Assembly (NCBI GenBank): GCA_963713275.1
Contig: CAVQLG010000013.1
Span: 62,001 to 126,000, forward strand
Origin: CAIWHR01 sp963713275
GTDB taxonomy: Bacteria; Pseudomonadota; Gammaproteobacteria; Burkholderiales; Casimicrobiaceae
Reading direction: 5' to 3'
Length of the DNA stretch: 64,000 nucleotides
A program made the position numbers and the translations under genes. Under the pieces are notes generated by a model. That model saw only the letters and a list, made by a program, of their open reading frames with translations. It did not search any database and was not told where the DNA came from. Below are positions 8,815-19,087 of this stretch, piece after piece (position 1 is the first letter of the stretch; each line of letters opens with the position of its first letter).

Positions 8815-9825
8815 ATGAAGTTCACGCAGTTCCGTCTTGCGCTCGTCCTGGCCGCGTCCGCGGTCTTCGCCGCGGGCGCCGCGTTCGCGCAGGCGCCGAT
8901 CGTCATCAAGTTCAGCCACGTCGTGGCGCCCGACACGCCGAAGGGCAAGGCCGCGGAGAAGTTCAAGGAGCTCGCCGACGCGAAGCTCAAGGGCAAGGTC
9001 AAGGTCGAGGTCTACCCCAACTCGCAGCTCTACAAGGACGGCGAGGAAATGGAGGCGCTGTCGCTGGGTTCGGTGCAGCTCCTCGCCCCGTCGCTCGCCA
9101 AGTTCGGCCCGCTCGGCGTGCGCGAGTTCGAGGTGTTCGACCTGCCGTTCATGTTCGACAGCTACGCCGAGCTCAACAAGGTGACGAGCGGACCGGCCGG
9201 CGCGGCGCTGCTGAAGAAGCTCGAGCCCAAGGGCATCGTCGGCCTCGCGTACTGGGACAACGGCTTCAAGGTGCTCTCGTCCAACAAGCCGTTGAAGCTT
9301 CCGGCCGACATCAAAGGCCAGAAGCTGCGCATCCAGTCGTCGAAGGTGCTCGAGGCCCAGATGCGTTCGGTCGGCGCGATGCCGCAAACGATGGCGTTCT
9401 CCGAGGTCTACCAGGCGCTGCAGACCGGCGTGGTCGACGGCACCGAGAACCCGCCGTCGAACATGTACACGCAGAAGATGCACGAGGTGCAGAAGCACGC
9501 CATCGTCACCGACCACGGCTATTTGGGCTACGCGGTGATCGCCAACAAGAGGTTCTGGGAGGGCCTGCCCGCCGACGTGCGCAAGGAACTCGAAGCGGCG
9601 ATGGCCGAGGCGACCAGGTACGCCAACACGATCGCCAAGCAGGAGAACGACCAGTCGCTGGAGAAGATCAAGGCTTCCGGGAAGACGGCCGTCTACGTGC
9701 CGACGCCGCAGGAGCGCGCGGCGTGGAAGAAGGCGATGGTGCCGGTGCACAAGGAGATGGAGAGCCGGATCGGCAAGGAGACGATCGAGTCCTTCTATAA
9801 GGAAACCGGCTTCAAGGCCGAGTGA
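8815..9825 (+). CDS. dctP: TRAP transporter solute-binding protein, DctP family
   Basis: This 336-residue periplasmic binding protein captures an organic acid for the DctQM permease. It has a signal peptide (LALVLAASAVFAAGAAFAQA) cleaved near residue 24. The mature protein starts IVIKFSHVV and carries the family motifs PFMFDS and LKGKVKVEVYPNSQLY. It also has the SSKVLEAQMRSVGAMPQ segment, where Arg binds the substrate carboxylate, and DGTENPPSNM. A strong AGGAGGA at 8804-8810 supports the ATG at 8815 over the GTG three bases earlier. Sequence type suggests a C4-dicarboxylate or related acid; the precise ligand is not readable. dctQ and dctM follow. Confidence 0.9.
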   Translation: MKFTQFRLALVLAASAVFAAGAAFAQAPIVIKFSHVVAPDTPKGKAAEKFKELADAKLKGKVKVEVYPNSQLYKDGEEMEALSLGSVQLLAPSLAKFGPLGVREFEVFDLPFMFDSYAELNKVTSGPAGAALLKKLEPKGIVGLAYWDNGFKVLSSNKPLKLPADIKGQKLRIQSSKVLEAQMRSVGAMPQTMAFSEVYQALQTGVVDGTENPPSNMYTQKMHEVQKHAIVTDHGYLGYAVIANKRFWEGLPADVRKELEAAMAEATRYANTIAKQENDQSLEKIKASGKTAVYVPTPQERAAWKKAMVPVHKEMESRIGKETIESFYKETGFKAE

Positions 9826-9963
9826 AGCCGGACCTGCCGGACGCCCGCCGCGAGAGCGGGCATCCGGGGGTTCGTCTCGCCGGTGGGCCGCCGCCGCAAC
9901 GCCGGCGGCCCGCGTACCCGTTTCGCAGCCCTGCAGTTCCGTCCACCGGGAGGAGACCGGAAG

Positions 9964-10581
9964 ATGCTCAATCGCGCCCTCGATCACCTCGAGGAATGGA
10001 TCGTTACGTTCCTCATCGGCGCCGCGACGGTGATCATCTTCGCCGCCGTGCTGCACCGCTACGCGACCGGACTGCCGATCCCCGGCGTCCAGGATTTCCT
10101 CCTCGGCATCAACATGGGCTGGGCGCAGGAGCTGTGCATCTACCTGTTCGTCTGGATGGCCAAGTTCGGCGCCGCGTATGGCGTTCGCACCGGCATCCAC
10201 GTCGGCGTCGACGTGCTCATCAACGCGCTGTCCGACCGCGTGCGCGCCAAGTTCGTAATCTTCGGGCTGCTCGCCGGGGCGCTCTTCACCGGGATCATCG
10301 GCACCTTCGGCACGCACTTCGTCTGGGAGCTCTTCCACACCGACCAGGTCTCCGCCGACCTCGAGCTGCCGAAGTGGCTCGTCTACCTGTGCATCCCGCT
10401 GGGCTCGTACCTCATGTGCTACCGCTTCCTGCAGGTGACCTGGAGCTTCGTCAAGACCGGCCACCTGCCGCACGCCGACCACGGCCACGTCGAGGGCCTC
10501 GACAAGGAAGACGCGACCGAGTGGGCGAAGATGCCCTCGGACCTGCACCCCGCTGACGTCGACACCGGGAGGAAGCCATGA
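9964..10581 (+). CDS. dctQ: TRAP transporter small permease subunit, DctQ family
   Basis: This 205-residue inner-membrane protein has four predicted spans, starting WIVTFLIGAATVIIFAAVLHRYATG. The DctQ-typical MGWAQELCIYLFVWMAKFGAAYGVR loop follows, then two further spans and a charged C-terminal tail. DctQ pairs with DctM to form the sodium-driven permease that receives solute from DctP. The ATG at 9964 has GGGAGGAG 8 bp upstream. It overlaps dctM by an ATGA, so the two are translationally coupled. Confidence 0.88.
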   Translation: MLNRALDHLEEWIVTFLIGAATVIIFAAVLHRYATGLPIPGVQDFLLGINMGWAQELCIYLFVWMAKFGAAYGVRTGIHVGVDVLINALSDRVRAKFVIFGLLAGALFTGIIGTFGTHFVWELFHTDQVSADLELPKWLVYLCIPLGSYLMCYRFLQVTWSFVKTGHLPHADHGHVEGLDKEDATEWAKMPSDLHPADVDTGRKP

Positions 10582-11859
10582 CCGGCGTCGTCATCTTCGG
10601 GCTGCTGTGCGCCCTCATGATCACGGGGATGCCGATCTCGATCGCGCTCGGCCTCACCGTCCTCACCTTCCTCTTCACGATGACGCAGGTGCCGCTGGAA
10701 TCGGTGGCGCTGAAGCTCTTCACCGGCATCGAGAAGTTCGAGATCATGGCGATCCCGTTCTTCATCCTCGCGGGCAACTTCCTGACGCACGGGGGCGTGG
10801 CCAAGCGGATGATCCGCTTCGCGACCGCGGTGGTCGGCCACCTGCACGGCGGGCTGGCGCTCGGCGGCGTGCTCGCCTGCGCGCTCTTCGCCGCGGTGTC
10901 GGGGTCAAGCCCGGCGACGGTCGTCGCGATCGGGTCGATCCTGCTGCCGGCGATGGTCAAGCAGGGCTACCCCAAGAAGTTCGGCGTCGGGGTCATCGGC
11001 ACCGTCGGGCGCGCTCGGCATCCTGATCCCGCCGTCGATCGTGATGGTGATCTACGCGGTGTCGACCAACGCGTCGATCGGCAAGCTCTTCATCGCCGGG
11101 ATCATTCCGGGAATCATGCTCGCGGCGCTGCTCATGTTCGTCACCTGGGCGGTGGCGAAGAAGCGCGACTACCCGCGCATGCCCAAGGCGAGCTTCGGCG
11201 AGGTCGTCGCCGCGTTCCGCGAGAGCGTCTGGGGCCTCGCGCTGATCGTGGTCGTCATCGGCGGGATCTACACCGGCATCTTCACGCCGACCGAGGCCGC
11301 GGCGATGAGCGCCGCCTACGCCTTCTTCGTGTCTGTCTACGTCTACAAGGACCTGACGCTGAAGCAGGTGCCCAAGGTCCTGCTCGATTCGGCCAACCTC
11401 TCGGCGATGATCCTCTACATCATCACCAACGCGGTGCTGTTCTCGTTCCTGCTCACCTCCGAGCAGATCCCGCAGAGCCTGGCCGCGTGGATCAACGACA
11501 TGGGGCTCTCGCCCTGGATGTTCCTGATGGTCGTCAACATCCTGCTGCTCATCGCCGGCAATTTCATGGAGCCCTCGTCGATCCTGCTCATCACCGCGCC
11601 GATCCTGTTCCCGGTGGCGATGAAGCTCGGCATCGACCCGATCCATCTCGGCATCGTGATGACCGTCAACATGGAGATCGGCATGATCACCCCGCCGGTG
11701 GGCCTCAACCTCTACGTCGCCTCGGGCATCGCCAACATGGGGTTGACCGAGGTGACCAAGGCCTGCGCGCCGTGGATCCTGGTGATGATCGCCTTCCTGC
11801 TGCTCATCACCTACGTGCCGATCATCTCGCTCTGGCTGCCCAACCTGCTGATGGGTTGA
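10578..11859 (+). CDS. dctM: TRAP transporter large permease subunit, DctM family, frameshifted
   Basis: This is the 12-span transport subunit, about 426 residues. The first ~140 residues (MTGVVIFGLLCALMITGMPIS ... VKQGYPKKFGVGVIGT) are in one frame and the rest (GALGILIPPSIVMVIYAVSTN ... ISLWLPNLLMG) in the next. Dropping one G at 11004 turns ACC-G-TCG into T-S and restores the conserved TSGALGILIPPS motif exactly, which shows this is one gene. The C-terminal half has NPF-like MNMEIGMITPPVGLNL, diagnostic of DctM. The gene is coupled to dctQ by ATGA. With a true frameshift the importer would be dead; a sequencing error is likelier. Confidence 0.88.
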
Positions 11860-11916
11860 CGCCGGCGCGGGCCTGACCCGGCGGGCGAGCGCGGCTCCGG
11901 CCGGGCTCGGGCTTTG

Positions 11917-11940
11917 CTTTTCGTCGGGCTTTTCGTCGGG
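11917..11940 (+). repeat. 12-bp perfect tandem repeat, two copies
   Basis: CTTTTCGTCGGG occurs at 11917-11928 and 11929-11940 in the gap between dctM and ndk. No role is evident. Confidence 0.75.
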
Positions 11941-12064
11941 CAGCGTCTTGGCCCGCCGCGCTTGCGCTGGCCCGGCGGCCGCCCCGCCTGCGGCGCGGGT
12001 GCGTCCAGGCCCGGGCCGCGTCCGTCAGGGTCGCGCGCTGCCGGATGGGCCCGCCGCGGCGAGA

Positions 12065-12073
12065 TGCTATAAT
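12065..12073 (+). promoter_or_regulatory. ndk promoter, extended -10
   Basis: TGCTATAAT, a consensus extended -10 (TATAAT at 12068-12073), lies 38 bp before the ndk ATG and is followed by an AT-rich stretch. It probably drives ndk and the coupled genes downstream. No good -35 is seen, as expected for an extended -10 promoter. Confidence 0.65.
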
Positions 12074-12111
12074 TTTTCGTTTATTTCCAGTCGCCCTTCG
12101 GGAGCCCGAAC

Positions 12112-12537
12112 ATGGCCGTTGAACGCACGCTTTCCATCATCAAGCCCGACGCCGTCGCCAAGAACGTCATCGGCAAGATCACCTCCCGCTTCGAGACCAA
12201 CGGCCTGCGCATCGCCGCCGCCCAGATGCGCTGGCTGTCGCGCTCCGAGGCCGAAGGCTTCTACGCCGTGCACCGCGCGCGGCCGTTCTTCAAGGACCTG
12301 GTCGAGTTCATGATCTCCGGTCCGGTGATGATCCAGGTGCTCGAAGGCGAAGGCGCGATCGGCAAGAACCGCGACCTGATGGGCGCCACCGACCCGAAGA
12401 AGGCCGCCGCCGGCACGATCCGCGCCGACTTCGCCGAGTCGATCGACGCCAACGCGGTGCACGGCTCCGACGGCCCGGAAACGGCCGCGGTCGAGATCGC
12501 GTATTTCTTCCCGGCGCTCGCCGTCTACGCGCGCTAG
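12112..12537 (+). CDS. ndk: nucleoside diphosphate kinase
   Basis: Ndk transfers the gamma phosphate of ATP to nucleoside diphosphates, balancing NTP and dNTP pools in the cytoplasm. At 141 residues it has normal length. It starts MAVERTLSIIKPDAVAKNVIG and carries the active-site segment NAVHGSDGPETAAVEI with the phospho-accepting His. GATDPKKAAAGTIRADF is the family's substrate loop. ndk opens the conserved ndk-rlmN-pilW-rodZ-ispG-hisS-yfgM-bamB block; rlmN begins 33 bp downstream. Confidence 0.96.
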   Translation: MAVERTLSIIKPDAVAKNVIGKITSRFETNGLRIAAAQMRWLSRSEAEGFYAVHRARPFFKDLVEFMISGPVMIQVLEGEGAIGKNRDLMGATDPKKAAAGTIRADFAESIDANAVHGSDGPETAAVEIAYFFPALAVYAR

Positions 12538-12570
12538 AGCGCCGCCCGGTCGCTGGAGCCACCCCACCCT

Positions 12571-13865
<1,295 letters not shown>

Positions 13866-13869
<4 letters not shown>

Positions 13870-14684
13870 TCTGCCCCCGATCGCGCCCGCGGACGTGGGC
13901 GCTCTTGGCAATCACCGTGGCGCTCGCCTGGGGCTGCGCCTCCAAGCCCGCTTCCGACACCGCCGGACTCCCGCCGCAGCGGGCGCTGCCGCCGGTGAAG
14001 CAGCAGGAGGTCTCGCCGAAGGAGCGCGCGCAACTGCACGCCGAGCTCGCCGCCGGCTACTTCGAGCGCGGGCAGATGGACGTCGCCCTCGAGGAGGCGA
14101 ACGAGGCCCTCAAACTCGACCCGAACAACGCCCGCGCCTGGAACATGATCGGCCTCGTGCACGCGTTCCTCGGCGAGAACCCGAAGGCCGAGCAGGCGTT
14201 CCAGCGAGCGCTGCAGATCAGTCCGCAGGACTCCGAGATCCGGCAGAATTTCGGGTGGTACCTCTGCACCAACGGGCGCACGCGCGAGTCGATCCCGGAG
14301 TTCGAGGCGGCGTTGCGCAACCCGCTCTACAAGTCCGCCGAGGTCGCGCTGATCAACGCCGGCAAGTGCAGCGCATCGTTCGGCAACGTCGCCCAGGCGG
14401 ACGCCTACTTCCGGCGCGCGCTCCAGGTTTCCCCCGGCAATCCGATCGCCGCGTACAACCTGGCGCTGATCGCCTACAAGTCGTCGCGCCTCGACGAGGC
14501 GCGCACGTGGATGAAGACCGTCATGCAGGCAGTCAATCCGCCGCCGGAGGCGCTCTACCTCGGGATGTGCGTGGAGCGCAAACAGGGGGACGCGCAGTCC
14601 GAGCTCTCCTACGTGTCGCAGCTGCGCAACCGGTACCCCGACTCCGCGGAAACCAAAGCCATTGCCACGGGGGGCTGCGAGTGA
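13866..14684 (+). CDS. pilW: type IV pilus biogenesis/stability lipoprotein PilW (PilF)
   Basis: This 272-residue TPR lipoprotein helps the PilQ secretin assemble in the outer membrane. The signal peptide ends in the lipobox LAWGC near residue 25. TPR repeats run from about residue 60 (ELAAGYFERGQMDVALEEANEALKLDP) through RAWNMIGLVHAFLGENPKAEQAFQRAL to NPIAAYNLALIAY. The ATG at 13866 overlaps the rlmN stop (ATGA); an in-frame ATG at 13851 inside rlmN is less likely. The stop overlaps the rodZ-like GTG. In betaproteobacteria this gene sits here whether or not other pil genes are near. Confidence 0.88.
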
Positions 14685-15664
14685 GCCAGCACGAACGCGA
14701 GACGAACACCCCGGCAGCGGCGATCGCACCGGTCACCGCGGGAGCGCTGCTGCGGGCGGCGCGCGAGCATGCCGGCCTTTCGATCGACGCCGTCGCCCAG
14801 CAGTTGAAGCTCGCGCCGCGGCAGGTCAAGGCGCTCGAGGACGACGATTTCGCGCTTCTGCCCGGGCGCACCTTCGTCCGCGGCTTCGCCCGCAACTACG
14901 CACGGCTCGCCAAGCTCGACCCCGACGTCGTGCTGGCTGCGCTGCCCGGCGGCAACGCCGACGCCGGGCTGGCCGCGCCGACGCTGCAATCGACCGCACA
15001 GTCGATCGGCGAGCTGCCGGTGACGCAGGGCTTGCGGCAGAGCTGGGCGCGCTGGGCCATACCGCTGACGCTGATCGCGATCATCGCCGCCGGCGTCACC
15101 TACGAGCTCCTGCGCCCGCCCGCCTCCGCCCCCTCGGCGCCGTCGGCCGCCCCCGCGCCTGCCCGGGAACCCGCCAGCGAGCCGAAGGCCGCCGAGGCGC
15201 CGACCGCAACGGCCGCGCCGGCCGTGACCGCAACGCCGGCCCCGGGCGCGCCGCCTTCGCCGGGCGCAACTCCGACGGCGGCCGCGCCGGGCATCACCGT
15301 GACGGCGCTCCCCAACCCCGTCGCTGCAGCGACGACGGCACAGGAGCCGGCGGCCGCGAACGCCGCCTCTTCGGCCGCCATGCCGTCGCCCACGACCGCG
15401 GCCGAGATCCTGGGCCCGCAGCCCGGGGATCGGGAGCTCGTCCTGACGTACCGCGACCACTCCTGGACCGAGGTGCGCGACCGCAACGGCCGGCTGCTGC
15501 TTTCGGCGATGATGACGCCCGGCAGCCGCAAGGCGCTCTTCGGCCAGGCACCGTTCGAGCTCGTGATCGGCAACGCGAGCGACGTGACGCTCACGCTCGA
15601 CGGCAAGACGGTCGATCTCGCTGCGCACACGCGCCAGAGCGTCGCCCGGATGACGCTGCAATAG
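14681..15664 (+). CDS. rodZ: RodZ-like helix-turn-helix membrane protein
   Basis: This 327-residue bitopic protein is of the RodZ type, which links MreB to the cell-wall elongation machinery. The N-terminal Xre-type HTH (residues ~20-85) contains GALLRAAREHAGLSIDAVAQ and the family motif GRTFVRGFARNYARLAKLD. One membrane span follows near residue 125 (IPLTLIAIIAAGVTYELL). A long Ala/Pro/Thr-rich periplasmic linker (~residues 145-245) and a C-terminal DUF4115-like beta domain (ELVLTYRDHSWTEVRDRNG...) complete it. The GTG at 14681 overlaps the pilW stop (GTGA). Architecture and position agree with other betaproteobacterial RodZ proteins. Confidence 0.85.
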   Translation: MSQHERETNTPAAAIAPVTAGALLRAAREHAGLSIDAVAQQLKLAPRQVKALEDDDFALLPGRTFVRGFARNYARLAKLDPDVVLAALPGGNADAGLAAPTLQSTAQSIGELPVTQGLRQSWARWAIPLTLIAIIAAGVTYELLRPPASAPSAPSAAPAPAREPASEPKAAEAPTATAAPAVTATPAPGAPPSPGATPTAAAPGITVTALPNPVAAATTAQEPAAANAASSAAMPSPTTAAEILGPQPGDRELVLTYRDHSWTEVRDRNGRLLLSAMMTPGSRKALFGQAPFELVIGNASDVTLTLDGKTVDLAAHTRQSVARMTLQ

Positions 15665-15667
15665 CCC

Positions 15668-16954
15668 ATGCCCGGTCACCTCCGACTCCCGCGCCGGTCG
15701 ACCCGGCAGGTCGACATCGCCGGTCGCAAGGTCGGCGGCGGCGCGCCCGTGCTCGTCCAGTCGATGACCAACACCGACACCGCGGACGTGGCCGCGACGG
15801 CCGCGCAGGTGAAGGCGCTCGCCGACGCAGGTTCGGAGATCGTGCGCGTGACCGTCAACAGCGCCGAGGCGGCAGCCGCCGTGCCCGCGCTTCGCGCCGC
15901 GCTCGACGCCCAGGGCTGCGACGTGCCTCTGGTCGGCGATTTCCATTTCAACGGCCACAGGCTCCTGACCGAGCACCCGGACTGCGCGCGCGCGCTGGCC
16001 AAGTTCCGCATCAACCCGGGCAACGTCGGCACGGGGCAGAAGCGGGACGCGCAGTTCGCCGTGCTGATCGAGAAGGCGATCGAATTCGGCAAGCCGGTGC
16101 GCATCGGCGTCAACTGGGGCAGCCTCGACGCGGCGCTGCTCGCGCGGCTCATGGATGCCAACGCCGCGCGCGCCGTTCCCCTGCCGGCCGAAGCCGTGAT
16201 GCGGGAGGCGCTCGTGGTCTCGGCGATCGAGAGCGCCGAGCACGCCGAGCGACTCGGGCTGCCCGGCGACCGGATCGTCCTGTCGTGCAAGGTCTCCGAC
16301 GTTCAGGACCTCATCGCCGTCTATGCCGACCTCGCCCGCCGCTGCGACTACCCGCTGCACCTCGGCCTCACCGAGGCCGGCATGGGCAGCAAGGGCATCG
16401 TCGCCTCGACCGCGGCCATCGCGGTGCTGCTGCAGCAGGGCATCGGCGACACGATCCGCGTGTCGCTGACGCCGGAGCCCAACGGCGAGCGCACGCGCGA
16501 AGTCGTCGTCGCGCAGGAGATCCTGCAGGCGATGGGGCTGCGCTCGTTCGCGCCGATGGTCACGGCCTGCCCCGGCTGCGGCCGCACGACGAGCACGACG
16601 TTCCAGGCGCTCGCCGAGACGATCCAGTCGTACCTGCGCGCGCAGATGCCGGCGTGGCGGGCGCGCTATCCGGGGGTCGCCGACATGCGCGTCGCGGTGA
16701 TGGGCTGCGTCGTCAACGGCCCGGGCGAGTCCAAGCTCGCGAACGTCGGCATCTCGCTGCCGGGGACCGGGGAGACGCCCGTCGCCCCGGTCTACGTCGA
16801 CGGACAGAAGACGGTGACGCTCAAGGGCCATCGCATCGCGGAGGAGTTCCAGGGCATCGTCGAGGAGTACGTGCGCGCCACCTACGGCGGGGAGCCCCGC
16901 ACGCCGCGGCTCGACCCGGAGCGCCGGACGATCGCCGTGAAGGCGCTCACCTAG
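15668..16954 (+). CDS. ispG: 4-hydroxy-3-methylbut-2-enyl-diphosphate synthase
   Basis: IspG carries out the sixth step of the MEP isoprenoid pathway, reducing MEcPP to HMBPP with a 4Fe-4S cluster. The protein is 428 residues. The N-terminal TIM-barrel part has VLVQSMTNTDTADV and GDFHFNGHRLL. The cluster ligands appear in VTACPGCGRTTSTTF and MGCVVNGPGES near residues 300 and 350. The internal stretch before the cluster domain matches the longer proteobacterial form. The ATG lies 3 bp after the rodZ stop, so they form one transcription unit; hisS follows by 14 bp. Its cluster would be supplied by the isc operon at 38-43 kb. Confidence 0.95.
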   Translation: MPGHLRLPRRSTRQVDIAGRKVGGGAPVLVQSMTNTDTADVAATAAQVKALADAGSEIVRVTVNSAEAAAAVPALRAALDAQGCDVPLVGDFHFNGHRLLTEHPDCARALAKFRINPGNVGTGQKRDAQFAVLIEKAIEFGKPVRIGVNWGSLDAALLARLMDANAARAVPLPAEAVMREALVVSAIESAEHAERLGLPGDRIVLSCKVSDVQDLIAVYADLARRCDYPLHLGLTEAGMGSKGIVASTAAIAVLLQQGIGDTIRVSLTPEPNGERTREVVVAQEILQAMGLRSFAPMVTACPGCGRTTSTTFQALAETIQSYLRAQMPAWRARYPGVADMRVAVMGCVVNGPGESKLANVGISLPGTGETPVAPVYVDGQKTVTLKGHRIAEEFQGIVEEYVRATYGGEPRTPRLDPERRTIAVKALT

Positions 16955-16968
16955 CGGGGCTCGACGCG

Positions 16969-18258
16969 ATGGCCGAGTCCCTGCAGGCCGTGAAGGGCAT
17001 GAACGACGTGCTGCCCGCCGAGGCGCCGCTGTGGCAGCGCTTCGAGGACGTTGCGCAACGCGTGTTCACGCTGTACGGATACCGCAACCTGCGCGTGCCC
17101 ATCGTCGAGCCCACGGCGCTGTTCGTGCGCGGCATCGGCGAGCATACCGACGTGGTCGAGAAGGAGATGTACTCGTTCGAGGATCGGCTCAACGGCGAAG
17201 CGCTGACGCTGCGCCCGGAGGCGACCGCCGGAATCGTCCGTGCCGCGATCGAGCACAATCTGTGTTACGAGCGCGCCCAGCGCGTGTGGACCGCAGGTCC
17301 GATGTTCCGCCACGAGCGGCCGCAGAAGGGCCGTTACCGCCAGTTCCACCAGCTCGACGTCGAGGCGCTGGGCTTCGCCGGACCCGACGTCGACGCCGAG
17401 CAGATCGTGCTGCTCGCCCGCCTCTGGCGCGAGCTCGGCCTCGCGTCCGACATCGGCCTGCACATCAACTCCATCGGCGACCCCGACGAGCGTCGCGCGC
17501 ACCGGCAGGCGCTGATCGATTACTTCGAACGGCACGCGGAAGAGCTCGACGCCGACGCGAGGCGGCGCCTGCATGCCAATCCGCTGCGCATTCTCGACAG
17601 CAAGAACCCCTCGCTGCAGGAGCTCGTCGCCGGCGCGCCGCGCCTGCTCGACCGCCTGGGAGCACAGTCGCGCGGGCACTTCGACGGCCTGCGGCAGGCG
17701 CTGGCCGACCAGGGGATCGCCTTCGAGATCAACGCGCGGCTCGTGCGTGGGCTCGACTACTACAACCGCACCGTGTTCGAGTGGGTCACCGACCGCCTGG
17801 GCGCGCAGGGAACCGTCGCCGGGGGCGGGCGCTACGACGGGTTGTTCGAGCAGCTCGGCGGCAAGCCGACGCCGGCCTGCGGTTTTGCGATCGGCGTCGA
17901 GCGCATGGTGCTCCTGCTGCAGGAGGCCGCCATCGGGGCGGCATCCGCCCCGGCGGCGTACGTCGTCCACGCCGGCGAGGGAACGCAGAAGCTCGCCGCG
18001 GCAGCGGGCGAGACGCTGCGCGACGCCGGTTTCGCCGTCGTCGTCAACGCGGGTGGCGGCAGCTTCAAGTCGCAGATGAAGAAGGCCGACGCCTCCGGCG
18101 CGCAGTTCGCGCTCGTCATCGGCGAGATCGAAGCCACCGCCGGCACCGTCGGCGTCAAGGCGCTGCGCGCGAGCGGCGACCAGACAACGGTGCCGCTGGA
18201 CGGGCTGGCAGAAGCACTCGCCGTGCGCGGCGCGCGCCCTTTGGGGTCAGAGCCGTAA
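16969..18258 (+). CDS. hisS: histidyl-tRNA synthetase
   Basis: This is a class II aminoacyl-tRNA synthetase of 429 residues that charges tRNA-His. It starts ESLQAVKGMNDVLP. Motif 2 is in FRHERPQKGRYRQFHQLDVE, the HisRS-specific signature is RLVRGLDYYNRTVFEW, and motif 3 is CGFAIGVERM. A C-terminal anticodon-binding domain follows from about residue 330. The last codons (Gly-Ser-Glu-Pro and the stop) lie within the left arm of a 20-bp inverted-repeat element, so the natural C-terminus was probably replaced when that element arrived. Confidence 0.95.
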   Translation: MAESLQAVKGMNDVLPAEAPLWQRFEDVAQRVFTLYGYRNLRVPIVEPTALFVRGIGEHTDVVEKEMYSFEDRLNGEALTLRPEATAGIVRAAIEHNLCYERAQRVWTAGPMFRHERPQKGRYRQFHQLDVEALGFAGPDVDAEQIVLLARLWRELGLASDIGLHINSIGDPDERRAHRQALIDYFERHAEELDADARRRLHANPLRILDSKNPSLQELVAGAPRLLDRLGAQSRGHFDGLRQALADQGIAFEINARLVRGLDYYNRTVFEWVTDRLGAQGTVAGGGRYDGLFEQLGGKPTPACGFAIGVERMVLLLQEAAIGAASAPAAYVVHAGEGTQKLAAAAGETLRDAGFAVVVNAGGGSFKSQMKKADASGAQFALVIGEIEATAGTVGVKALRASGDQTTVPLDGLAEALAVRGARPLGSEP

Positions 18259-18322
18259 TGCTGTTCTAATCATGCAGGCTTGGACTCGACTCGACGGCGA
18301 GGAGCATTACGGCTCTGACCCC
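18243..18322. repeat. miniature inverted-repeat (REP/MITE-like) element between hisS and yfgM
   Basis: The left arm at 18243-18262 (GGGGTCAGAGCCGTAATGCT) and the right arm at 18303-18322 are perfect 20-bp inverted copies. They extend to about 24 bp with one mismatch, around a 40-bp centre. The arms are cleanly outside the base use of the two genes. The left arm supplies the hisS stop codon, and the element lies 27 bp before the yfgM ATG. Arms beginning GGGGTCAG are, from general knowledge, a recurrent short repeat in betaproteobacterial genomes; I infer mobility. As RNA it could form a strong hairpin. No second copy is visible in this window. Confidence 0.8.
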
Positions 18323-18349
18323 GAAGGCTCTCCACGACAAGGAAACATC

Positions 18350-19087
18350 ATGGCAGTCTACGACCTCGAAGAACAGGAACAGATAGACGATCTCAAGGCC
18401 TGGTGGAAACGCTGGGGGAACCTCGTCAGCGCAGCCGTGATCGCCGTGTGTGTCGGGGTCGTCGGGGTGCAGGGATGGCGCTGGTGGCAACACCATCAGG
18501 CCGAACAGGCCTCGGTGCTCTACGGCGCGATCGTCTCGGCGGCGCGGGGCAACGAGATCGCCAAAGCCAAGGATGCGATGACGCAGCTCGCCGACCGCTT
18601 CGGTGGCACCGGGTACGCACCGCGCGGCGCGATGCTCTACGCCGCGATGCTGTTCAAGTCGGGGGACACCGCCGGCGCCAAGGCCCAGCTGCAGTTCGCA
18701 CTCGATCGCTCGGACGAGGACGACCTCAAGCAGATCATCCGCTTCCGCCTCGCCGAGGTGCTGTTCGACGAGAAGAAGCACGACGACGCGTTGCGCATCC
18801 TCGACGCCCGGCACGATGCGCCCTTCGCCGGCATCTACGCCGACCTCTCCGGCGACATCCTCGCCTCGGCCGGACGCAAGGACGACGCCCGGGCCGCCTA
18901 CCAGACCGCCCTGTCCAAGCTCGACAGCAAGTCGCCCTACCGCGCCTACGTGCAGGTGAAACTCGATTCGCTCGGCGGCGCGCCGGCAGCCCCGGCCGCG
19001 ACCGAGACCACGACCGCACCGGCACCCGCGCCCGCGACGGCGCCCACGACCGCGCCCGCCGCGGGGCCGGTGGCCGCACCGAAATGA
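18350..19087 (+). CDS. yfgM: YfgM family tetratricopeptide protein
   Basis: YfgM is a bitopic inner-membrane protein whose periplasmic TPR domain works with the SecYEG-PpiD translocon and chaperones and is encoded next to bamB. The 245-residue protein starts MAVYDLEEQEQIDDLKAWWKRWG, followed by one span (residues ~24-42, VSAAVIAVCVGVVGVQGWRWW). The alpha-solenoid comes next, and a Pro/Ala/Thr-rich tail closes it. The ATG at 18350 with AAGGA upstream is the family start; an upstream ATG at 18272 falls in the inverted-repeat element. The stop overlaps the bamB start (ATGA). Confidence 0.88.
   Translation: MAVYDLEEQEQIDDLKAWWKRWGNLVSAAVIAVCVGVVGVQGWRWWQHHQAEQASVLYGAIVSAARGNEIAKAKDAMTQLADRFGGTGYAPRGAMLYAAMLFKSGDTAGAKAQLQFALDRSDEDDLKQIIRFRLAEVLFDEKKHDDALRILDARHDAPFAGIYADLSGDILASAGRKDDARAAYQTALSKLDSKSPYRAYVQVKLDSLGGAPAAPAATETTTAPAPAPATAPTTAPAAGPVAAPK

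Noticed and set aside
10578..11859. Programmed ribosomal frameshift in dctM or tilS
   Set aside because: No slippery heptamer or stimulating structure is seen. The same single-base excess appears in unrelated genes, so an error or mutation is simpler.
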